Shown here: piece after piece, positions 19,556 to 31,801 of the stretch
Numbering within the stretch: position 1 is the stretch's first letter
How the letters are laid out: every line of letters starts with the position of its first letter
Origin: Burkholderiales bacterium
Lineage (GTDB): Bacteria; Pseudomonadota; Gammaproteobacteria; Burkholderiales; Burkholderiaceae_C
DNA: 40,466 nucleotides
NCBI GenBank assembly: GCA_026400275.1
Contig: JAPLPK010000142.1
Location: 1-40,466 of the forward strand
Direction: 5' to 3'
Notes under the pieces: model-generated
Databases searched by the model: none
What the model saw: only the letters and a program-made list of their open reading frames with translations
Told to the model about the DNA's origin: nothing
Position numbers and translations under genes: made by a program

Positions 19556-20665
19556 GTGGCCCACCGCACCATTCCCCTGCTGGACCTGCGCTTGCATGCC
19601 GCGAGCCGTGCCACGCAGCAGGACGGCCCGCTGCTGGACCAACTGGCCCGCCCGCTGCACGACCTGCGCATCAGCGTGACCGACCGCTGCAACTTCCGCT
19701 GCAGCTACTGCATGCCCAAGGAAGTGTTTGACAAAGACTACCCCTACCTGCCGCACAGCGCGCTGCTGAGCTTCGAGGAAATCACCCGCCTGGCGCAGAT
19801 CTTCGTGGCCCAGGGCGTGCGCAAGATCCGGCTGACTGGCGGCGAACCGCTGCTGCGAAAGAACATCGAGGTACTGGTAGCCCAGCTGGCAGCGTTGCGC
19901 ACGCCTGACGGCCAGCCGCTGGACCTGACGCTGACCACCAACGGCGCCCTGCTGGCACGCAAGGCCCAGGCCTTGAAAGATGCCGGCCTGCAGCGCCTGA
20001 CCGTCAGCCTGGACGGCCTGGACGACGCGGTGTTCCGCCGCATGAACGATGTGGACTTCCCGGTGCGCACGGTGCTGGAAGGGCTGGAGGCGGCACACAA
20101 GGTCGGCCTGGGAGTGAAAGGCGGCCTGAAGATCAATATGGTGGTGCAGCGCGGCACCAACGAGCATGAAATACTGCCCATGGCCCGCCACTTCAAGGGC
20201 AGCGGCATGGTGCTGCGCTTTATCGAATACATGGACGTGGGCGCCACCAATGGCTGGCGCATGGACCAGGTCGTGCCCTCGGCCGAAGTCATACAAACCC
20301 TGCAATCCGAATGGCCGCTGCGGGTGCTGGCGCCCAGCGCGCCCGGCGAAACCGCGCAACGCTGGGCCTATGCAGATGGCAGTGGAGAGGTGGGCGTCAT
20401 CAGCAGCGTGACCCAGGCCTTCTGCCGGGATTGCAACCGCGCCCGCCTGTCCACCGACGGTCGCGTCTACCTTTGCCTGTTCTCCAGCCAGGGCCACGAC
20501 CTGCGTGACCTGCTGCGCAGCGGCGCCGACGATACCCAGCTCAGTAATGCCTTGCGCGGTATTTGGCAAGGCCGCAGCGACCGTTATTCCGAGCTGCGCT
20601 CGGGCCTGGCCGCCGATACTGGCCCGGCGGCACGGCGGGTGGAAATGAGTTACATCGGTGGCTGA
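19556..20665 (+). CDS. moaA: GTP 3',8-cyclase, first step of molybdenum cofactor synthesis
   Basis: Radical SAM enzyme converting GTP to 3',8-cyclo-GTP. The product has 369 residues from the GTG at 19556, the only usable start between the selD stop and the radical SAM motif. The SAM cluster cysteines are C45, C49 and C52 in CNFRCSYC, the second cluster is in [19 protein letters not shown], and the protein ends in the required Gly-Gly (SYIGG). The TGA stop overlaps the GTG start of mobA by eight bases, so the two are translationally coupled. Confidence 0.95.
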   Translation: MAHRTIPLLDLRLHAASRATQQDGPLLDQLARPLHDLRISVTDRCNFRCSYCMPKEVFDKDYPYLPHSALLSFEEITRLAQIFVAQGVRKIRLTGGEPLLRKNIEVLVAQLAALRTPDGQPLDLTLTTNGALLARKAQALKDAGLQRLTVSLDGLDDAVFRRMNDVDFPVRTVLEGLEAAHKVGLGVKGGLKINMVVQRGTNEHEILPMARHFKGSGMVLRFIEYMDVGATNGWRMDQVVPSAEVIQTLQSEWPLRVLAPSAPGETAQRWAYADGSGEVGVISSVTQAFCRDCNRARLSTDGRVYLCLFSSQGHDLRDLLRSGADDTQLSNALRGIWQGRSDRYSELRSGLAADTGPAARRVEMSYIGG

Positions 20666-21268
20666 GCTGGCGCTGCAGGACATCACCGGACTGGTGCTCG
20701 CAGGCGGCCAGGGTGCGCGCATGGGCGGCCTGGACAAGGGCCTGCAAGCCTTCAAAGGCAAAACGCTGGCACAGCACGCGCTGGCCCGGCTGCGGCCGCA
20801 AGTCGGCAGCCTGATGCTCAGCGCCAACCGCCATCTGGCCGACTACGCGGCCTTTGGCGTCCCGGTGTGGACCGACGCCGGGTCCGAATCGGAAGACGAC
20901 TATGCCGGCCCCCTGGCCGGCATGCTGGCCGGCCTGGCCCACTGCAGCACCGCCTACCTGGCCTGCGTGCCCTGCGACGCCCCACTCTTCCCCGCCGACC
21001 TGGTGGCCCGCCTGGGCACTGCACTGCTTGCGGACCAGGCCGATATGGCCGTGGCAGCGTCCATCGATACCTCGGGCAGCCTGCGCAGCCAGCCTGTGTT
21101 CTGCCTGCTGCGCAGCGACATGCACGCCAGCCTGGCGCAGTACCTACAGCAGGGCGGCCGCAAAGTGGCCGTCTGGCTGGCCCAGCACCGTACGACCACG
21201 GTGGCATTCGAAGACGCCCAGGCTTTCTCCAACGCGAATACCTTGGCCGAACTACGCGGTCTGGAACG

Positions 21269-21272
<4 letters not shown>
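20658..21272 (+). CDS. mobA: Molybdenum cofactor guanylyltransferase
   Basis: Attaches GMP to molybdopterin to form the guanine dinucleotide cofactor of DMSO-reductase-family enzymes. The protein has 204 residues with the nucleotide-binding motif [16 protein letters not shown] at 14-29 and CDAPLFP around the metal-binding Asp. It starts with GTG inside the end of moaA and ends in an ATGA overlap with moeA. Its presence implies that the host has bis-MGD enzymes such as nitrate reductase or formate dehydrogenase elsewhere. Confidence 0.93.
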
Positions 21273-22624
<1,352 letters not shown>

Positions 22625-22633
22625 GCGCAGGCC

Positions 22634-24925
22634 CTAAGCTCCCGGCCGGTTTTTCAGCCAATCCAGTATCTGCGGCAAAGGCATGGGCCGGGCGAACCAG
22701 TAGCCCTGCATCCAGTGGCAGCCCAGGGCTATCAGTGCATCGCGCTGCTGCTCGGTTTCTATGCCTTCGGCGATCACCCCCACGCCCAGCTCACCGGCCA
22801 GCGCCATGATGACCTTGGCGATATGCGCATCGCCACGCCCCAGCAGGGTGACGAAGGAGCGGTCCAGCTTGAGTGTGGAAAACGGCAGGCTTTGCAGGCG
22901 GTGCAGCGACGAGTAGCCGGTGCCGAAGTCGTCCAGGTGCAAGTGAAAACCCGCCTCGGCCAGCAGCTGCAGCTGGCGCTCGGCCAATTCAGCGTCCTTG
23001 GCCACGGCCGACTCGGTCAGCTCGAAATGTACGCAGGAACGCGGTATGCCCTGGCGGTCCAGTAGCTCGCACATGTCTTCCACCAGGGTGGTCACCATCA
23101 GCTGCTTGGCCGACAAATTGATGTTCACCACCGTGTACGGGTTCTGCGCCAGCAGGGCTGGCAAGGCGGCAGCAACCTTGTTGGCAATCGCCATGCCCAG
23201 GGCCACGATCAAACCGCATTCTTCGGCGATTGGGATGAACTTATCCGGCGGGCAGAAGCCACCGTCCAGCGGCCAGCGGGCCAGGGCCTCCATCATGGGC
23301 GCAGCGCCGGTGCGCGCGTCCACGATGGGCTGGAACCACACCTCCAGCTCATCCAGGCGCAGGCATTCGCGCAGCCGCTGCTCCAGCAGCATGCGTTCCT
23401 GCACATTGCCGAGCATCGATTCACTATAAAAGCTGTAGCGGCCCTTGCCCGCCCGCTTTGCGTCGTACATGGCCAGGTCGGCATTGCGCAGCAGGTCATC
23501 CTTGTTCGTCGAAGGGCCGTGGGCGTAGCAAATGCCCATGGAGCAGCTGACGGTCAGGTAGGAGCCCTGGTATTGCCGGGTCTGGGCGATCGTCTCCTGC
23601 ACCCGCTCGGCAAAGTGCCGCACGCCCAGCTCGTCGTCCCGGGCCACATACAGCAAAGCGAACTCATCCCCCCCGAGGCGCACCACCACGTCGCTGGTAC
23701 GCGTCAGCTTTTCCAGCGAGCGGGCAATGCTGGTCAGCAAAAAATCACCGGCCGCATGGCCCAGGGAATCGTTGATGAGCTTGAAGTCGTCCAGGTCAAT
23801 CAGCAACACTGCCAGGGTCAGACCCGGCTGACGTTGCTGCAAAGCCAGCAGTTGGTCCAGCTGTTCATGCAGCATGCGGCGGTTGCCCAGTTCGGTAAGG
23901 GCATCGGTGCGCACATCGCGCTCCAGGCCGGAACGCGCCTTGCCCAGTGCCGCCATCATGGTGTTCAGCGACAAGGCTAGCTCGTCCAGCTCGTCATGGC
24001 CCTGTACCGGCCATTGCTGCATCAGAGCCAGGTCGGTGCTGCGCTGGCTACGCGCCAGCTGGGCAAACCTGCCAAGGCGTTTGAGCACTAAGCGATCCAG
24101 CAAAAGTACCACCGCCAGGGCGCCCAGCACGACCAGCACCAGCGCGTTGGCCAGCAGTAGCAGCTGGCTGGTTTCCTTCTGGGTCTGCATTGTGGGCAGG
24201 GTATCCACCACCAGCTGCAGCTGGCTGGGCCCTGCCGTGTCTTTCAGGATGGCGCTGCTGTCATTGCTGACCTGCACCCCGTCCGCCAAAGCGCCCGAAG
24301 GACGCAGCACAAAATGGCTGCCGGTTAGCTTCATCAGACGTGTCAGCCGCTCGCCCTGCCATTCGCGGGCCATCAGCATCCAGCCCACAACCGGGGAACC
24401 CGTCTGGCGCATGCGTATCGGGCTGAAAACCAGCAACACCGGCTGGCCCTTCAACCAGCGCTTGAATTCACCGCCCTTTTCACGCACCTCAGGAGGCAGC
24501 GCAAAAATAGCCGCCATCGCGCCTGCCAACACCGGGTCGTTACCCGCCAGAGGCTCCACCCGACCGCGCCGTATGTCCACACTGGAATGCAGATGGCCAG
24601 CCAAAGTCAAGAACGCGACATAGTCCACGTCCAGGTTGCGCAGCGACTCCACCGTGTAGCTTTGTGTCAGATAGCCGAGATTGAAGTCTTGCATGTGCTG
24701 GGCCGACTCGTCCCACACGCCGTAGTCCAGTGCCGTGCGTAAAAGCGCGGTCACCTCCTGTTGCAGCCCCAGGTCCACGCGCAAAAACTGGTCATGCGCC
24801 GCGCGCTGGTCAAACGATGCCTGGCTACGGTCCAGCAGCGATGAGCTGACCCAAAAGCTGGCCACACCGACCACGCAAAACAGCAGCGCCAGCAAGCCCA
24901 AAATGCGTGCGCGCAAGCTGCTCAT
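22634..24925 (-). CDS. CHASE4-HAMP-GGDEF-EAL cyclic di-GMP enzyme
   Basis: Membrane sensor of 763 residues. An N-terminal helix (about 7-28) and a second near 258-280 bracket a periplasmic CHASE4-type domain; a HAMP segment, a GGDEF domain (RLGGDEF with RTSD inhibitory site) and an EAL domain follow. EAL catalytic residues all appear present: EAL in MMEALARW, NINLSAKQL, FELTESA, LDDFGTGYSS, LKLDRSF, IAEGIET and QGYWFARP. Both synthesis and breakdown of c-di-GMP are therefore possible, and which dominates cannot be told. It is convergent with moeA (nine bases) and has an AT-rich promoter region at 24926-25035. Confidence 0.94.
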   Translation of the reverse strand: MSSLRARILGLLALLFCVVGVASFWVSSSLLDRSQASFDQRAAHDQFLRVDLGLQQEVTALLRTALDYGVWDESAQHMQDFNLGYLTQSYTVESLRNLDVDYVAFLTLAGHLHSSVDIRRGRVEPLAGNDPVLAGAMAAIFALPPEVREKGGEFKRWLKGQPVLLVFSPIRMRQTGSPVVGWMLMAREWQGERLTRLMKLTGSHFVLRPSGALADGVQVSNDSSAILKDTAGPSQLQLVVDTLPTMQTQKETSQLLLLANALVLVVLGALAVVLLLDRLVLKRLGRFAQLARSQRSTDLALMQQWPVQGHDELDELALSLNTMMAALGKARSGLERDVRTDALTELGNRRMLHEQLDQLLALQQRQPGLTLAVLLIDLDDFKLINDSLGHAAGDFLLTSIARSLEKLTRTSDVVVRLGGDEFALLYVARDDELGVRHFAERVQETIAQTRQYQGSYLTVSCSMGICYAHGPSTNKDDLLRNADLAMYDAKRAGKGRYSFYSESMLGNVQERMLLEQRLRECLRLDELEVWFQPIVDARTGAAPMMEALARWPLDGGFCPPDKFIPIAEECGLIVALGMAIANKVAAALPALLAQNPYTVVNINLSAKQLMVTTLVEDMCELLDRQGIPRSCVHFELTESAVAKDAELAERQLQLLAEAGFHLHLDDFGTGYSSLHRLQSLPFSTLKLDRSFVTLLGRGDAHIAKVIMALAGELGVGVIAEGIETEQQRDALIALGCHWMQGYWFARPMPLPQILDWLKNRPGA

Positions 24926-25035
24926 CTTTGCCTGAAAGGGTTATGTCGCTGCATCACAAATTCCGCATCAGAATGACAAACATGCCGAATATGAAATACA
25001 AATTATTACATTTCGCATGTTGTTACCCCAACCCA

Positions 25036-27552
25036 TCACAGCGCCGCGCTACGACTGGGCTTGGCCGCCACGGGCGGACGGGTATGGCGCAGCGTCATGC
25101 CCAGCAAAAGCACCAGGTAAAACGCAAAGGCCAGGCGGGGCACATCCAACAAGCTATCGAACAGGCCCACGACCACAAACCCGACTAGGCCGCCAGCAAT
25201 GCCGGGAGCCAGCGGGTGGTCCTTGGCCCGCCCCAGGGTGACACGCCACAGCGCCGCCAGGCCCATGGCAACAAACAGCGCCAAGCCCACACCGCCCTGG
25301 TCAAACAGCTCGTTCATAAACACGTTCTTGATGTGCCAGGGCAAGTGGTTGCGGTCGCTGGAAAAGAACCAGCGCTGCAGGTCTTGCGAAAAATCTCCGT
25401 TGTCCAGAAGCTGACGACCGTCCGCGCTCTTGAGCTGGATGTTGTCTACGTCCACCAGCCCCAACACGCTGTCGGTAGCAACCGAGAACGACACAATCCG
25501 CGGCGCAAACCAGGCGCCACTGGACAGCTCGCCGCCCTTGATCGGCACCTCGAAGCTTTGCCAGTCGGTGGTCTTGGGCTCGACATACACGCCGCCCAGC
25601 AGGCAGCCAGCGCTGTACAGCAGGTGCTTCTCGCACACCTCCAGGTGCACATTCACCGGTTTGGTAACGCGTACCGACAGGCTGACTGTGACCGGCCCCT
25701 TGGGCGGCAAAATGCGCTGCGAAACGCGCAGTATCTCGCCCCAACCCATGTATTGCTGCTTGCCGCCGGCCAGCACCAAATAGTTATTGCCAGCCTGGCT
25801 GGACAGGCGGTAGTCGCCAGGGTGCTCTATCGAGGAACGGGCAAAAAAGTAGCTGGACGGATAACGGCCCAGGCCCTTGCCCAGCACCGGGTCCAGCGGC
25901 GCATCCAACATCTGCCAGCCTTCGCTCCAGTGCGCCAAACGGGTATCCAGATCGCTGCTGCTGGTTGAGAAACGGTCCCCCATGTAGGCACCGCCACCAA
26001 AGATACCCACGATGCCCCCCACCAACAGCATGGCGGCCCCCGTCGTGGCATGCCAGCGCAGGCGATCGGGCCACAGGCTGACAGGCGCCGCACCTGCCGC
26101 AAATGCCAGCAACACTAGCACCAGCAACACCGGCAATGTGGCCTCCAGCCCCCCGCCATAGCCCCAATGCTCAGCCACCAGACCCATGCCCATCAACAGC
26201 CCCAGATAGCTGGCAAACGCCAATTGCGCCGCCAACCCCGCAGGTTGCCTATGACCCGCTGGCGCGGCGCTACGACCGCTGGCTAGCAGCAGGCCAGCCG
26301 TCAACAAGGCACTGACCGCATAGACCAGGTACGCCCCCTTGTCCAGCGCCAATGCAATGCCCCACCAGGCTGCACACAGCAAACCACCGGCCACCAGGCC
26401 GACGATCCAATCCGCCTGCGTGAAACGTCGCAGCTGGCTAGCCAGGGGCATCAGCAAGCCCATGGCGCCCAGCAAACAGGCCAGTCCACGGTAGCCGCTG
26501 GACGGAAAGGTCCACCACACGCCCAGGCTGAATATGACCAACAAGGCAAGCGCCGACAACAGCCTCGCAGGTGCCGGCTTTGCAACCGATGCACCCGCCT
26601 GCGCCACCCTGCGCCGGTTGGCCAACAGATACAAAGCCCCCGTCACGCCGACCGCTATGGGCAGGGCCAGGTAGACCCCGCGCGAGAAAGTAGTCAGGCA
26701 GGCGTAGGCCCCCATGCCCAGACACAGCGCAAAAGCACTCCAGCGGCGCAGCGAGCGGGCCACCAGCAGTTCACGCACCACGAATGGCAGCGTCAGGGCC
26801 AGAAAGCCGTCCAAAGCCGCGCCGCCCACATGCATCTCCCAAAACAGGGCGGTAGTCCGGTAATCGGAAGAAAAATTGAACAGATCCACAAAGGCGGAGC
26901 GCTCCCACATCGTCGCCCAGGACGCGGCGGCCAGGCCCAGAGCCAAGCCCGCTGCCAGCCAGCGGCTGGCCTGCTCGCCCCGGCGCACCACAGCGGCCCG
27001 CCACAGCGGAAACACCAGCAAGGCCAAAAAGAAGCTTTTCGCCAGACGCAGGCTATTCATGGACTCGTGGTAGCCCTGGTACCAGCCAAAACTGAAGCCA
27101 CCGGCGTTGTCAAAACCCCGGACCATGGATACCAGAATGGAAATGCCGAACAGCAGGACCAGCAGCCATGCGCCCCCAGACGCGTGCTGGCCGCTGCCCC
27201 GCCTGTGCTCTGCCGTCAATGGGTATAGAGTGCGCCGGGCGTACCCCCCTGCGGCCGCCGCCAGCACCAGCATGTCCAGCTCTTCAAAGGTCAGCCAGCC
27301 CGTCCAGGGTGCAAAGCCAATCAATGGCAGCAAACCCGGTATCGCCAGTAGCCAGGTATCGGGCCAGCGGTAGAAAACCGCGCAGGCCAACGCAAACAGT
27401 GCAAGCGCCACAGAAGGCAACACTGGGTAGTGCAGGGCCAGTGCCAGGCCGGCACCACCACTGGCCAGGGCCAGCAGCGCATAACGTGCGCGAAAGCGCA
27501 GAGTGCGAGGCTCTGCGCTCGCGCCGGCCAAAAGCTGCTGTTGGGAGTCCAT
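25036..27552 (-). CDS. O-antigen ligase-like membrane protein with an inserted beta-rich domain
   Basis: Polytopic inner-membrane protein of 838 residues with about a dozen or more hydrophobic helices. The segment [16 protein letters not shown] resembles the Wzy_C / WaaL core, with the conserved Ser-Arg-Gly. Unusually, about 150 residues between the last helices (roughly 580-735; from [14 protein letters not shown] to [15 protein letters not shown]) form a hydrophilic, beta-rich block resembling a carbohydrate-binding sandwich. Such proteins ligate or polymerise surface glycans in the periplasm. The ATG at 27552 starts MDSQQQLL. The genes beside it are further cell-surface genes. Confidence 0.85.
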   Translation of the reverse strand: MDSQQQLLAGASAEPRTLRFRARYALLALASGGAGLALALHYPVLPSVALALFALACAVFYRWPDTWLLAIPGLLPLIGFAPWTGWLTFEELDMLVLAAAAGGYARRTLYPLTAEHRRGSGQHASGGAWLLVLLFGISILVSMVRGFDNAGGFSFGWYQGYHESMNSLRLAKSFFLALLVFPLWRAAVVRRGEQASRWLAAGLALGLAAASWATMWERSAFVDLFNFSSDYRTTALFWEMHVGGAALDGFLALTLPFVVRELLVARSLRRWSAFALCLGMGAYACLTTFSRGVYLALPIAVGVTGALYLLANRRRVAQAGASVAKPAPARLLSALALLVIFSLGVWWTFPSSGYRGLACLLGAMGLLMPLASQLRRFTQADWIVGLVAGGLLCAAWWGIALALDKGAYLVYAVSALLTAGLLLASGRSAAPAGHRQPAGLAAQLAFASYLGLLMGMGLVAEHWGYGGGLEATLPVLLVLVLLAFAAGAAPVSLWPDRLRWHATTGAAMLLVGGIVGIFGGGAYMGDRFSTSSSDLDTRLAHWSEGWQMLDAPLDPVLGKGLGRYPSSYFFARSSIEHPGDYRLSSQAGNNYLVLAGGKQQYMGWGEILRVSQRILPPKGPVTVSLSVRVTKPVNVHLEVCEKHLLYSAGCLLGGVYVEPKTTDWQSFEVPIKGGELSSGAWFAPRIVSFSVATDSVLGLVDVDNIQLKSADGRQLLDNGDFSQDLQRWFFSSDRNHLPWHIKNVFMNELFDQGGVGLALFVAMGLAALWRVTLGRAKDHPLAPGIAGGLVGFVVVGLFDSLLDVPRLAFAFYLVLLLGMTLRHTRPPVAAKPSRSAAL

Positions 27553-27675
27553 CCTGGTCCGCCGCCGTCCGTGTTGAAGTGGGGTGATGGTATCGTACGC
27601 AAGTCCTATCCGATCGGATACGCCAGCCCGTGCCACTGCGCATCTGGCGCTGCTGACGCCCCTGTTTATGGCCCT

Positions 27676-28359
27676 ATGAGCTCCAACCTACCCCGACGAC
27701 GCTTCTCTCTACTCCGGCTCATCCGCAGCCGCCCGCGCCTGTTTTCCTCGGCGTTGGTGGGCATACTGGTCGTCCTGGTCCTGGCCTATTCGCCGGACTT
27801 TAAAACCGCTACCCGCTTGATACTGGGCTGGAACACCTTTGCTCTTATCTACCTGGCACTGGCAGGACGCATGATCTTCTATTCCGACCACGACAAGATG
27901 CGTAGCCGCGCGCTGCAACAGGACGAAGGTCGCGGCACGATACTGGCCCTGGTGGTATTGGCCGCGCTGGCTACACTTGGCGCCATCATTGCCCAACTGG
28001 GGGTGGTGAAAGACTTGCAGGGTTGGCTGCGCTATACCCATATCGGCCTGGCTGCCCTGACCATCGCTACATCCTGGGCCTTTACCCACGTGATGTTTGC
28101 CCTGCACTATGCCCATGACTTCTATGCGGCGCAGGTGCGCTGCAAGCCCGTAGGCCTGTCGTTCCCCGGCACGGACAAGCCGGACTATGGCGATTTTCTG
28201 TATTTCGCCTGCATCATCGGCACTTCAGGCCAGACAGCTGACGTCAGCTTTACCACCTCGGCCATGCGGCGTACCGGCCTGCTGCACTGCGTGCTGGCCT
28301 TCTTCTTCAATACCACCCTGGTGGCACTGACCATCAATATTGCATCCGGGCTTCTGTGA
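27676..28359 (+). CDS. DUF1345 membrane protein
   Basis: Protein of 227 residues with about five hydrophobic helices (near 20-38, 42-60, 85-105, 115-137 and 195-220) and the DUF1345 hallmark segments [14 protein letters not shown] and [18 protein letters not shown]. The function of the family is unknown. The ATG at 27676 is chosen because it begins the basic N terminus just before the first helix. Its TGA overlaps the GTG of the next gene (GTGA), so it is likely co-translated with the ArnT-like transferase. Confidence 0.88.
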   Translation: MSSNLPRRRFSLLRLIRSRPRLFSSALVGILVVLVLAYSPDFKTATRLILGWNTFALIYLALAGRMIFYSDHDKMRSRALQQDEGRGTILALVVLAALATLGAIIAQLGVVKDLQGWLRYTHIGLAALTIATSWAFTHVMFALHYAHDFYAAQVRCKPVGLSFPGTDKPDYGDFLYFACIIGTSGQTADVSFTTSAMRRTGLLHCVLAFFFNTTLVALTINIASGLL

Positions 28360-29852
28360 ATACACACTCCACCACGTCTCTATCCCGCCGGCTGAATAAC
28401 CCGGCCCTGGTCCTGCTGTTGCTCGCTCTGTGGCTGTTGGCTACTCTGGGCGTGCGCCCCCTGCTGCTGCCCGACGAAGGACGCTACGGCAATGTGGCGC
28501 GTGAGATGCTGCTGGGCGACGGCCTGGTGCCCACGCTGAACGGCCTGCCCTTCTTCCACAAGCCGCCGCTGATGTACTGGCTGGATATGACCGCTTTCCA
28601 GGTATTTGGGGTCAGCGCCTTCGCCGCGCGTTTTGGCGCCTTCGTAGGCGCCTGGTTCATGGGTGCATCTCTGTTCCTGGCGCTGCGCCGCTGGGTCGGC
28701 CTGCGGCTTGCACTCATTGCACTGGGCATACTGGCCACCTGCCCATTCTTCTATGTAGGCAGCCAATATGCCAATCTGGACATGCTGGTTGCCGGCATGC
28801 TGACGGTGGCCGTGCTGTGCTTTGTACGCGCGCTGGAGCTGCCCAAGATAGACCTGGCCTGGCTGGTCGCTGGCTGGCTGGCCTGCGCGCTGGCGATGCT
28901 GGCCAAGGGCCTGATCGGCTTCGTGCTGCCCGCGCTGGTGCTGGGCCCCTGGCTGCTGGCGCAGGGACGTTGGCGGCAGATCATCGGCATGCTGCACCCG
29001 CTGGGCTTGCTGGCGTTCGGCCTGGTGGCTGCGCCTTGGTTTCTGTGGATGCAGCAACGCTTCCCAGGGTTTTACGACTACTTCTTCATAGAGCAGCATT
29101 TCCGCCGCTTCGCCCAGGCCACGTTCAACAACGTACACCCGTTCTGGTTCTATATCGCCGTGCTGCCGCTGCTAACACTGCCGTGGAGCTTGTACTTGCG
29201 CAGCCAGTTGCAACCCAGTCCTGACGCACAAGCCCAGCCACTCAAGGGGCTGACCAGCCTGATGGTGTGGTGGGTGCTGGCCATCGTCGGATTCTTCTCG
29301 CTGCCCAGCAGCAAGCTGGTGGGCTACATCCTGCCTGCGCTGGCACCCTGGTGCGCGCTGCTGGCCGTGACAGTTGCGCGTGGCCGCGCCTGGCGTTGGC
29401 TGATACCCACCAGCGCAGCACTGTGCGTGGCTGTGGTGCTGGGCCTGGCCTGCAAGGCGCCGGGCTCGCACCGGGACGTTGCCGAAGAATTGGCCCGCGT
29501 GCAGCAGGCCGACGACCATGTGGTGTTCATCAACGAAGCGTTTTACGACGTGCCGTTCTATGCCCATTTGCGCCAACCCGCCATCGTGCTGAGCACCTGG
29601 AGCGATGCGGATATTTCCCAGCACGACAACTGGCGCAAAGAGTTTGCCGACGCCGCCCGCTTCGACACGGCCCAGGCCGCCAAAGTGCTGTGGACGCCGG
29701 ATCGCCTGGCCACGCTACGCTGCAGCCCCGGCACAACCTGGTTGGTCGCCGAGAAAAACTACAGTCTGCCGGCAGAGCTGGGCACTGCCAGCCCGGTCTT
29801 CACTGGTGCCAATGCGCAGCTGCTGCGGCTGGAAAAAACCGGCTGCCCTTAA
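28356..29852 (+). CDS. ArnT-like lipid-linked sugar transferase (GT-C family)
   Basis: Integral membrane glycosyltransferase of 498 residues, PMT/ArnT fold. The first periplasmic loop carries [16 protein letters not shown] and [10 protein letters not shown], the counterparts of the catalytic PDETRYAEISREML and EKP regions of ArnT. About eleven or twelve helices are followed by a soluble periplasmic domain. ArnT relatives move a sugar from undecaprenyl phosphate to lipid A. Together with the YdjC-type deacetylase and GT2 genes on the opposite strand it makes a set like Bordetella LgmA-B-C or Francisella FlmF2-NaxD-FlmK. It starts with GTG and ends in a four-base stop-stop overlap with the deacetylase gene. 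Confidence 0.9.
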   Translation: MNTHSTTSLSRRLNNPALVLLLLALWLLATLGVRPLLLPDEGRYGNVAREMLLGDGLVPTLNGLPFFHKPPLMYWLDMTAFQVFGVSAFAARFGAFVGAWFMGASLFLALRRWVGLRLALIALGILATCPFFYVGSQYANLDMLVAGMLTVAVLCFVRALELPKIDLAWLVAGWLACALAMLAKGLIGFVLPALVLGPWLLAQGRWRQIIGMLHPLGLLAFGLVAAPWFLWMQQRFPGFYDYFFIEQHFRRFAQATFNNVHPFWFYIAVLPLLTLPWSLYLRSQLQPSPDAQAQPLKGLTSLMVWWVLAIVGFFSLPSSKLVGYILPALAPWCALLAVTVARGRAWRWLIPTSAALCVAVVLGLACKAPGSHRDVAEELARVQQADDHVVFINEAFYDVPFYAHLRQPAIVLSTWSDADISQHDNWRKEFADAARFDTAQAAKVLWTPDRLATLRCSPGTTWLVAEKNYSLPAELGTASPVFTGANAQLLRLEKTGCP

Positions 29853-30661
29853 ATCGTCCCCAACACCACGTCCGCGCTGCGCAGATCCTGCGCAAAAGCA
29901 TCGCTGCGCAAGTACGCCCATTCGCGCAGCCTTGCCGGAGCAATCGGGTCCACCACAGTGTGCGGTGGGCCTTCCACGCCAGGGTGGCAAAACAGCAAGC
30001 CACCCTCGGCAGGCAGGGCCGCCAGCCAGGCGCGCATACGCCGGGCGTAGTCGGGATCAATGAAGTCGTAAGCCCCGGTCAAACAAGGGTTGTGGCGTAT
30101 GCCCTGGCGGGCCAGCGCGCTTTGCAGCGCACGGCCACCGGTTGCCTGGATCAGCCAACGTTTCAGCCCTTCGCCCGGCCCCAGTAGGCGGCCAGTGGCG
30201 CGCACAGCCGGCATGGGCGATAGCGACGTGACCAGCGCCAGCAGCTCCTGCCTCACACCGGGCAAATGGTGTACGTGCTGGTGGCCATCTACGAAATGCG
30301 GAGCAGCGCCAGTTGCATCGGCAAACGCCTGCCACTGCGCCCGCAACTCCAGGGCAATCGCAGCCATCGGCAGTTGCCGCAGGTGCGCAGCCAGAATCAG
30401 CTTCGGCAAAGCCAGGAAGCGCGGCCAATGGCGGCGCAGCTCAGGGCTCAGGGGTTGGCCCTCCGTCAGGTTGAAATGCAGTCCGCGCTGCACGGCGGCT
30501 GGCATGGCCGCCAGCAATGGCAAAGAAGCTTGCCAACCCGGCGCCTGGGGCATGCAAGACACCAGATTGATGCGGCCGGCCTGGGCCAGCTGCGCAATCC
30601 CTTCCGAAATACCTGGCGTCAGACCAAAATCATCGGCGCAGATGGCCAAAACACGCGTCAC
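29849..30661 (-). CDS. ChbG/HpnK (YdjC) family carbohydrate deacetylase
   Basis: Metal-dependent amidohydrolase of 270 residues that removes acetyl groups from N-acetylated sugars. Metal and catalytic residues are in ADDFG (D10, D11), LHFNLTEG (H62), VDGHQHVHHLP (D125, H127, H129) and LFCHPG near the C terminus. Relatives include HpnK, ChbG and NaxD; NaxD deacetylates undecaprenyl-phosphate-GalNAc in Francisella. The ATG overlaps the stop of the upstream GT2 gene (ATGA), so the two are made together. There is no signal peptide, which fits a cytoplasmic-face substrate. Confidence 0.92.
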   Translation of the reverse strand: MTRVLAICADDFGLTPGISEGIAQLAQAGRINLVSCMPQAPGWQASLPLLAAMPAAVQRGLHFNLTEGQPLSPELRRHWPRFLALPKLILAAHLRQLPMAAIALELRAQWQAFADATGAAPHFVDGHQHVHHLPGVRQELLALVTSLSPMPAVRATGRLLGPGEGLKRWLIQATGGRALQSALARQGIRHNPCLTGAYDFIDPDYARRMRAWLAALPAEGGLLFCHPGVEGPPHTVVDPIAPARLREWAYLRSDAFAQDLRSADVVLGTI

Positions 30662-31671
30662 CCGGCCTGCCCTTCATCCGCACCTTCGGTAAACGTGCTG
30701 CGCCCTTGCTCAGACGCCACGATGTAGATGGGCCGGTGTTTCACCTCGTCAAAAATCCGCCCCACGTATTCGCCCAGTATGCCGATGGACAGCAGCTGCA
30801 CGCCGCTGAAAAACATCATGCTGGTCGCCAAGGTCGCCCAGCCGGGCACGGCCTCGGAATCGATAAAGTGCTCCATCACGATCCAGCAGCCAAACAACAA
30901 GGCGCCCAACGCGATCAAAGAGCCCAACGCACTCCATAAGCGCAGCGGAAAATTGGTAAAGGTGGTGACACCGGTAAATGCCAGCCGGGCCAGTCGCTTG
31001 AGCGAGAAGCTGCTCTGCCCGGAAGCCCGTTCGTGCGGCGTGTAGGGCAGTATCTGCGTGCGAAAACCCACCCAGGCAAACAGGCCCTTCATGAAGCGGT
31101 TGCGCTCAGGCAAGGATTTCAGGGCATCGACCACGCGGCGGTCCATCAGCCGGAAATCCCCGGCGTCCACAGGTATGTGCACCGAAGAATTGGTGTTGAT
31201 CAGCCGGTAGAACAACCAGGTCCCGAGGCGCTTGGCCACGGTTTCGTCAGCGCGCGACGAACGTGCAGCACACACCATGTCAACGCCTTCGCGCCAGGCA
31301 TGCAGCATGGGGCCCAGCATGTCTACCGGGTGCTGCAAATCGGCATCCATGCAGACCACTACATCGCCCTGGGCGTGTTCAATACCGGCGGTAAGTGCAC
31401 ATTCCTTGCCGAAATTGCGGCTCAGGCGCAGATACCGCACGCCGGATGCACTGACCCAGGGCAACATGGCCAAGGGCGTGGCGTCCCGGCTGCCATCGTC
31501 CACCACCAGCACCTCCCATTCGTCTGTCAACTGGCGCAATGCGTGCGTTAGCCCGGTCAGCATGGCCGGCAGGTTGGACGCCTCGTTATAGGCGGGCACC
31601 ACCACGCTCATGCGCGGGCGCAAGGAACGGGTTGAAGAAGATGCCTGTACTACAGCCGGTTCGTTATTCAT
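30658..31671 (-). CDS. GT2 glycosyltransferase, ArnC / GtrB-like polyprenyl-phosphate sugar synthase
   Basis: Protein of 337 residues: a GT-A domain (SVVVPAYNEASNL, EVLVVDDGSRDAT, D109-A-D111 in CMDADLQHP) followed by two C-terminal helices (about 245-267, 280-302), the layout of ArnC, GtrB and DPM-type enzymes, which load one sugar from a nucleotide donor onto undecaprenyl phosphate. ATG at 31671 (MNNEPAVV) is chosen; the open frame reaches 42 codons further upstream without similarity. The coupled deacetylase gene follows immediately, so the product is probably an N-acetylhexosamine lipid that is then deacetylated (inference). Confidence 0.9.
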   Translation of the reverse strand: MNNEPAVVQASSSTRSLRPRMSVVVPAYNEASNLPAMLTGLTHALRQLTDEWEVLVVDDGSRDATPLAMLPWVSASGVRYLRLSRNFGKECALTAGIEHAQGDVVVCMDADLQHPVDMLGPMLHAWREGVDMVCAARSSRADETVAKRLGTWLFYRLINTNSSVHIPVDAGDFRLMDRRVVDALKSLPERNRFMKGLFAWVGFRTQILPYTPHERASGQSSFSLKRLARLAFTGVTTFTNFPLRLWSALGSLIALGALLFGCWIVMEHFIDSEAVPGWATLATSMMFFSGVQLLSIGILGEYVGRIFDEVKHRPIYIVASEQGRSTFTEGADEGQAG

Positions 31672-31801
31672 AAAAACTATATTATTCAAGCCCTCGGAGC
31701 CCCTGTCCGATTCGCGAGGCCCAAGTGTAGGTGTTCGCCGTAACGCTGCCGTGAACGCGCGTATTGGTGTTTCCTCTCCACTTAAAAGAACAAGCAACTG
31801 C

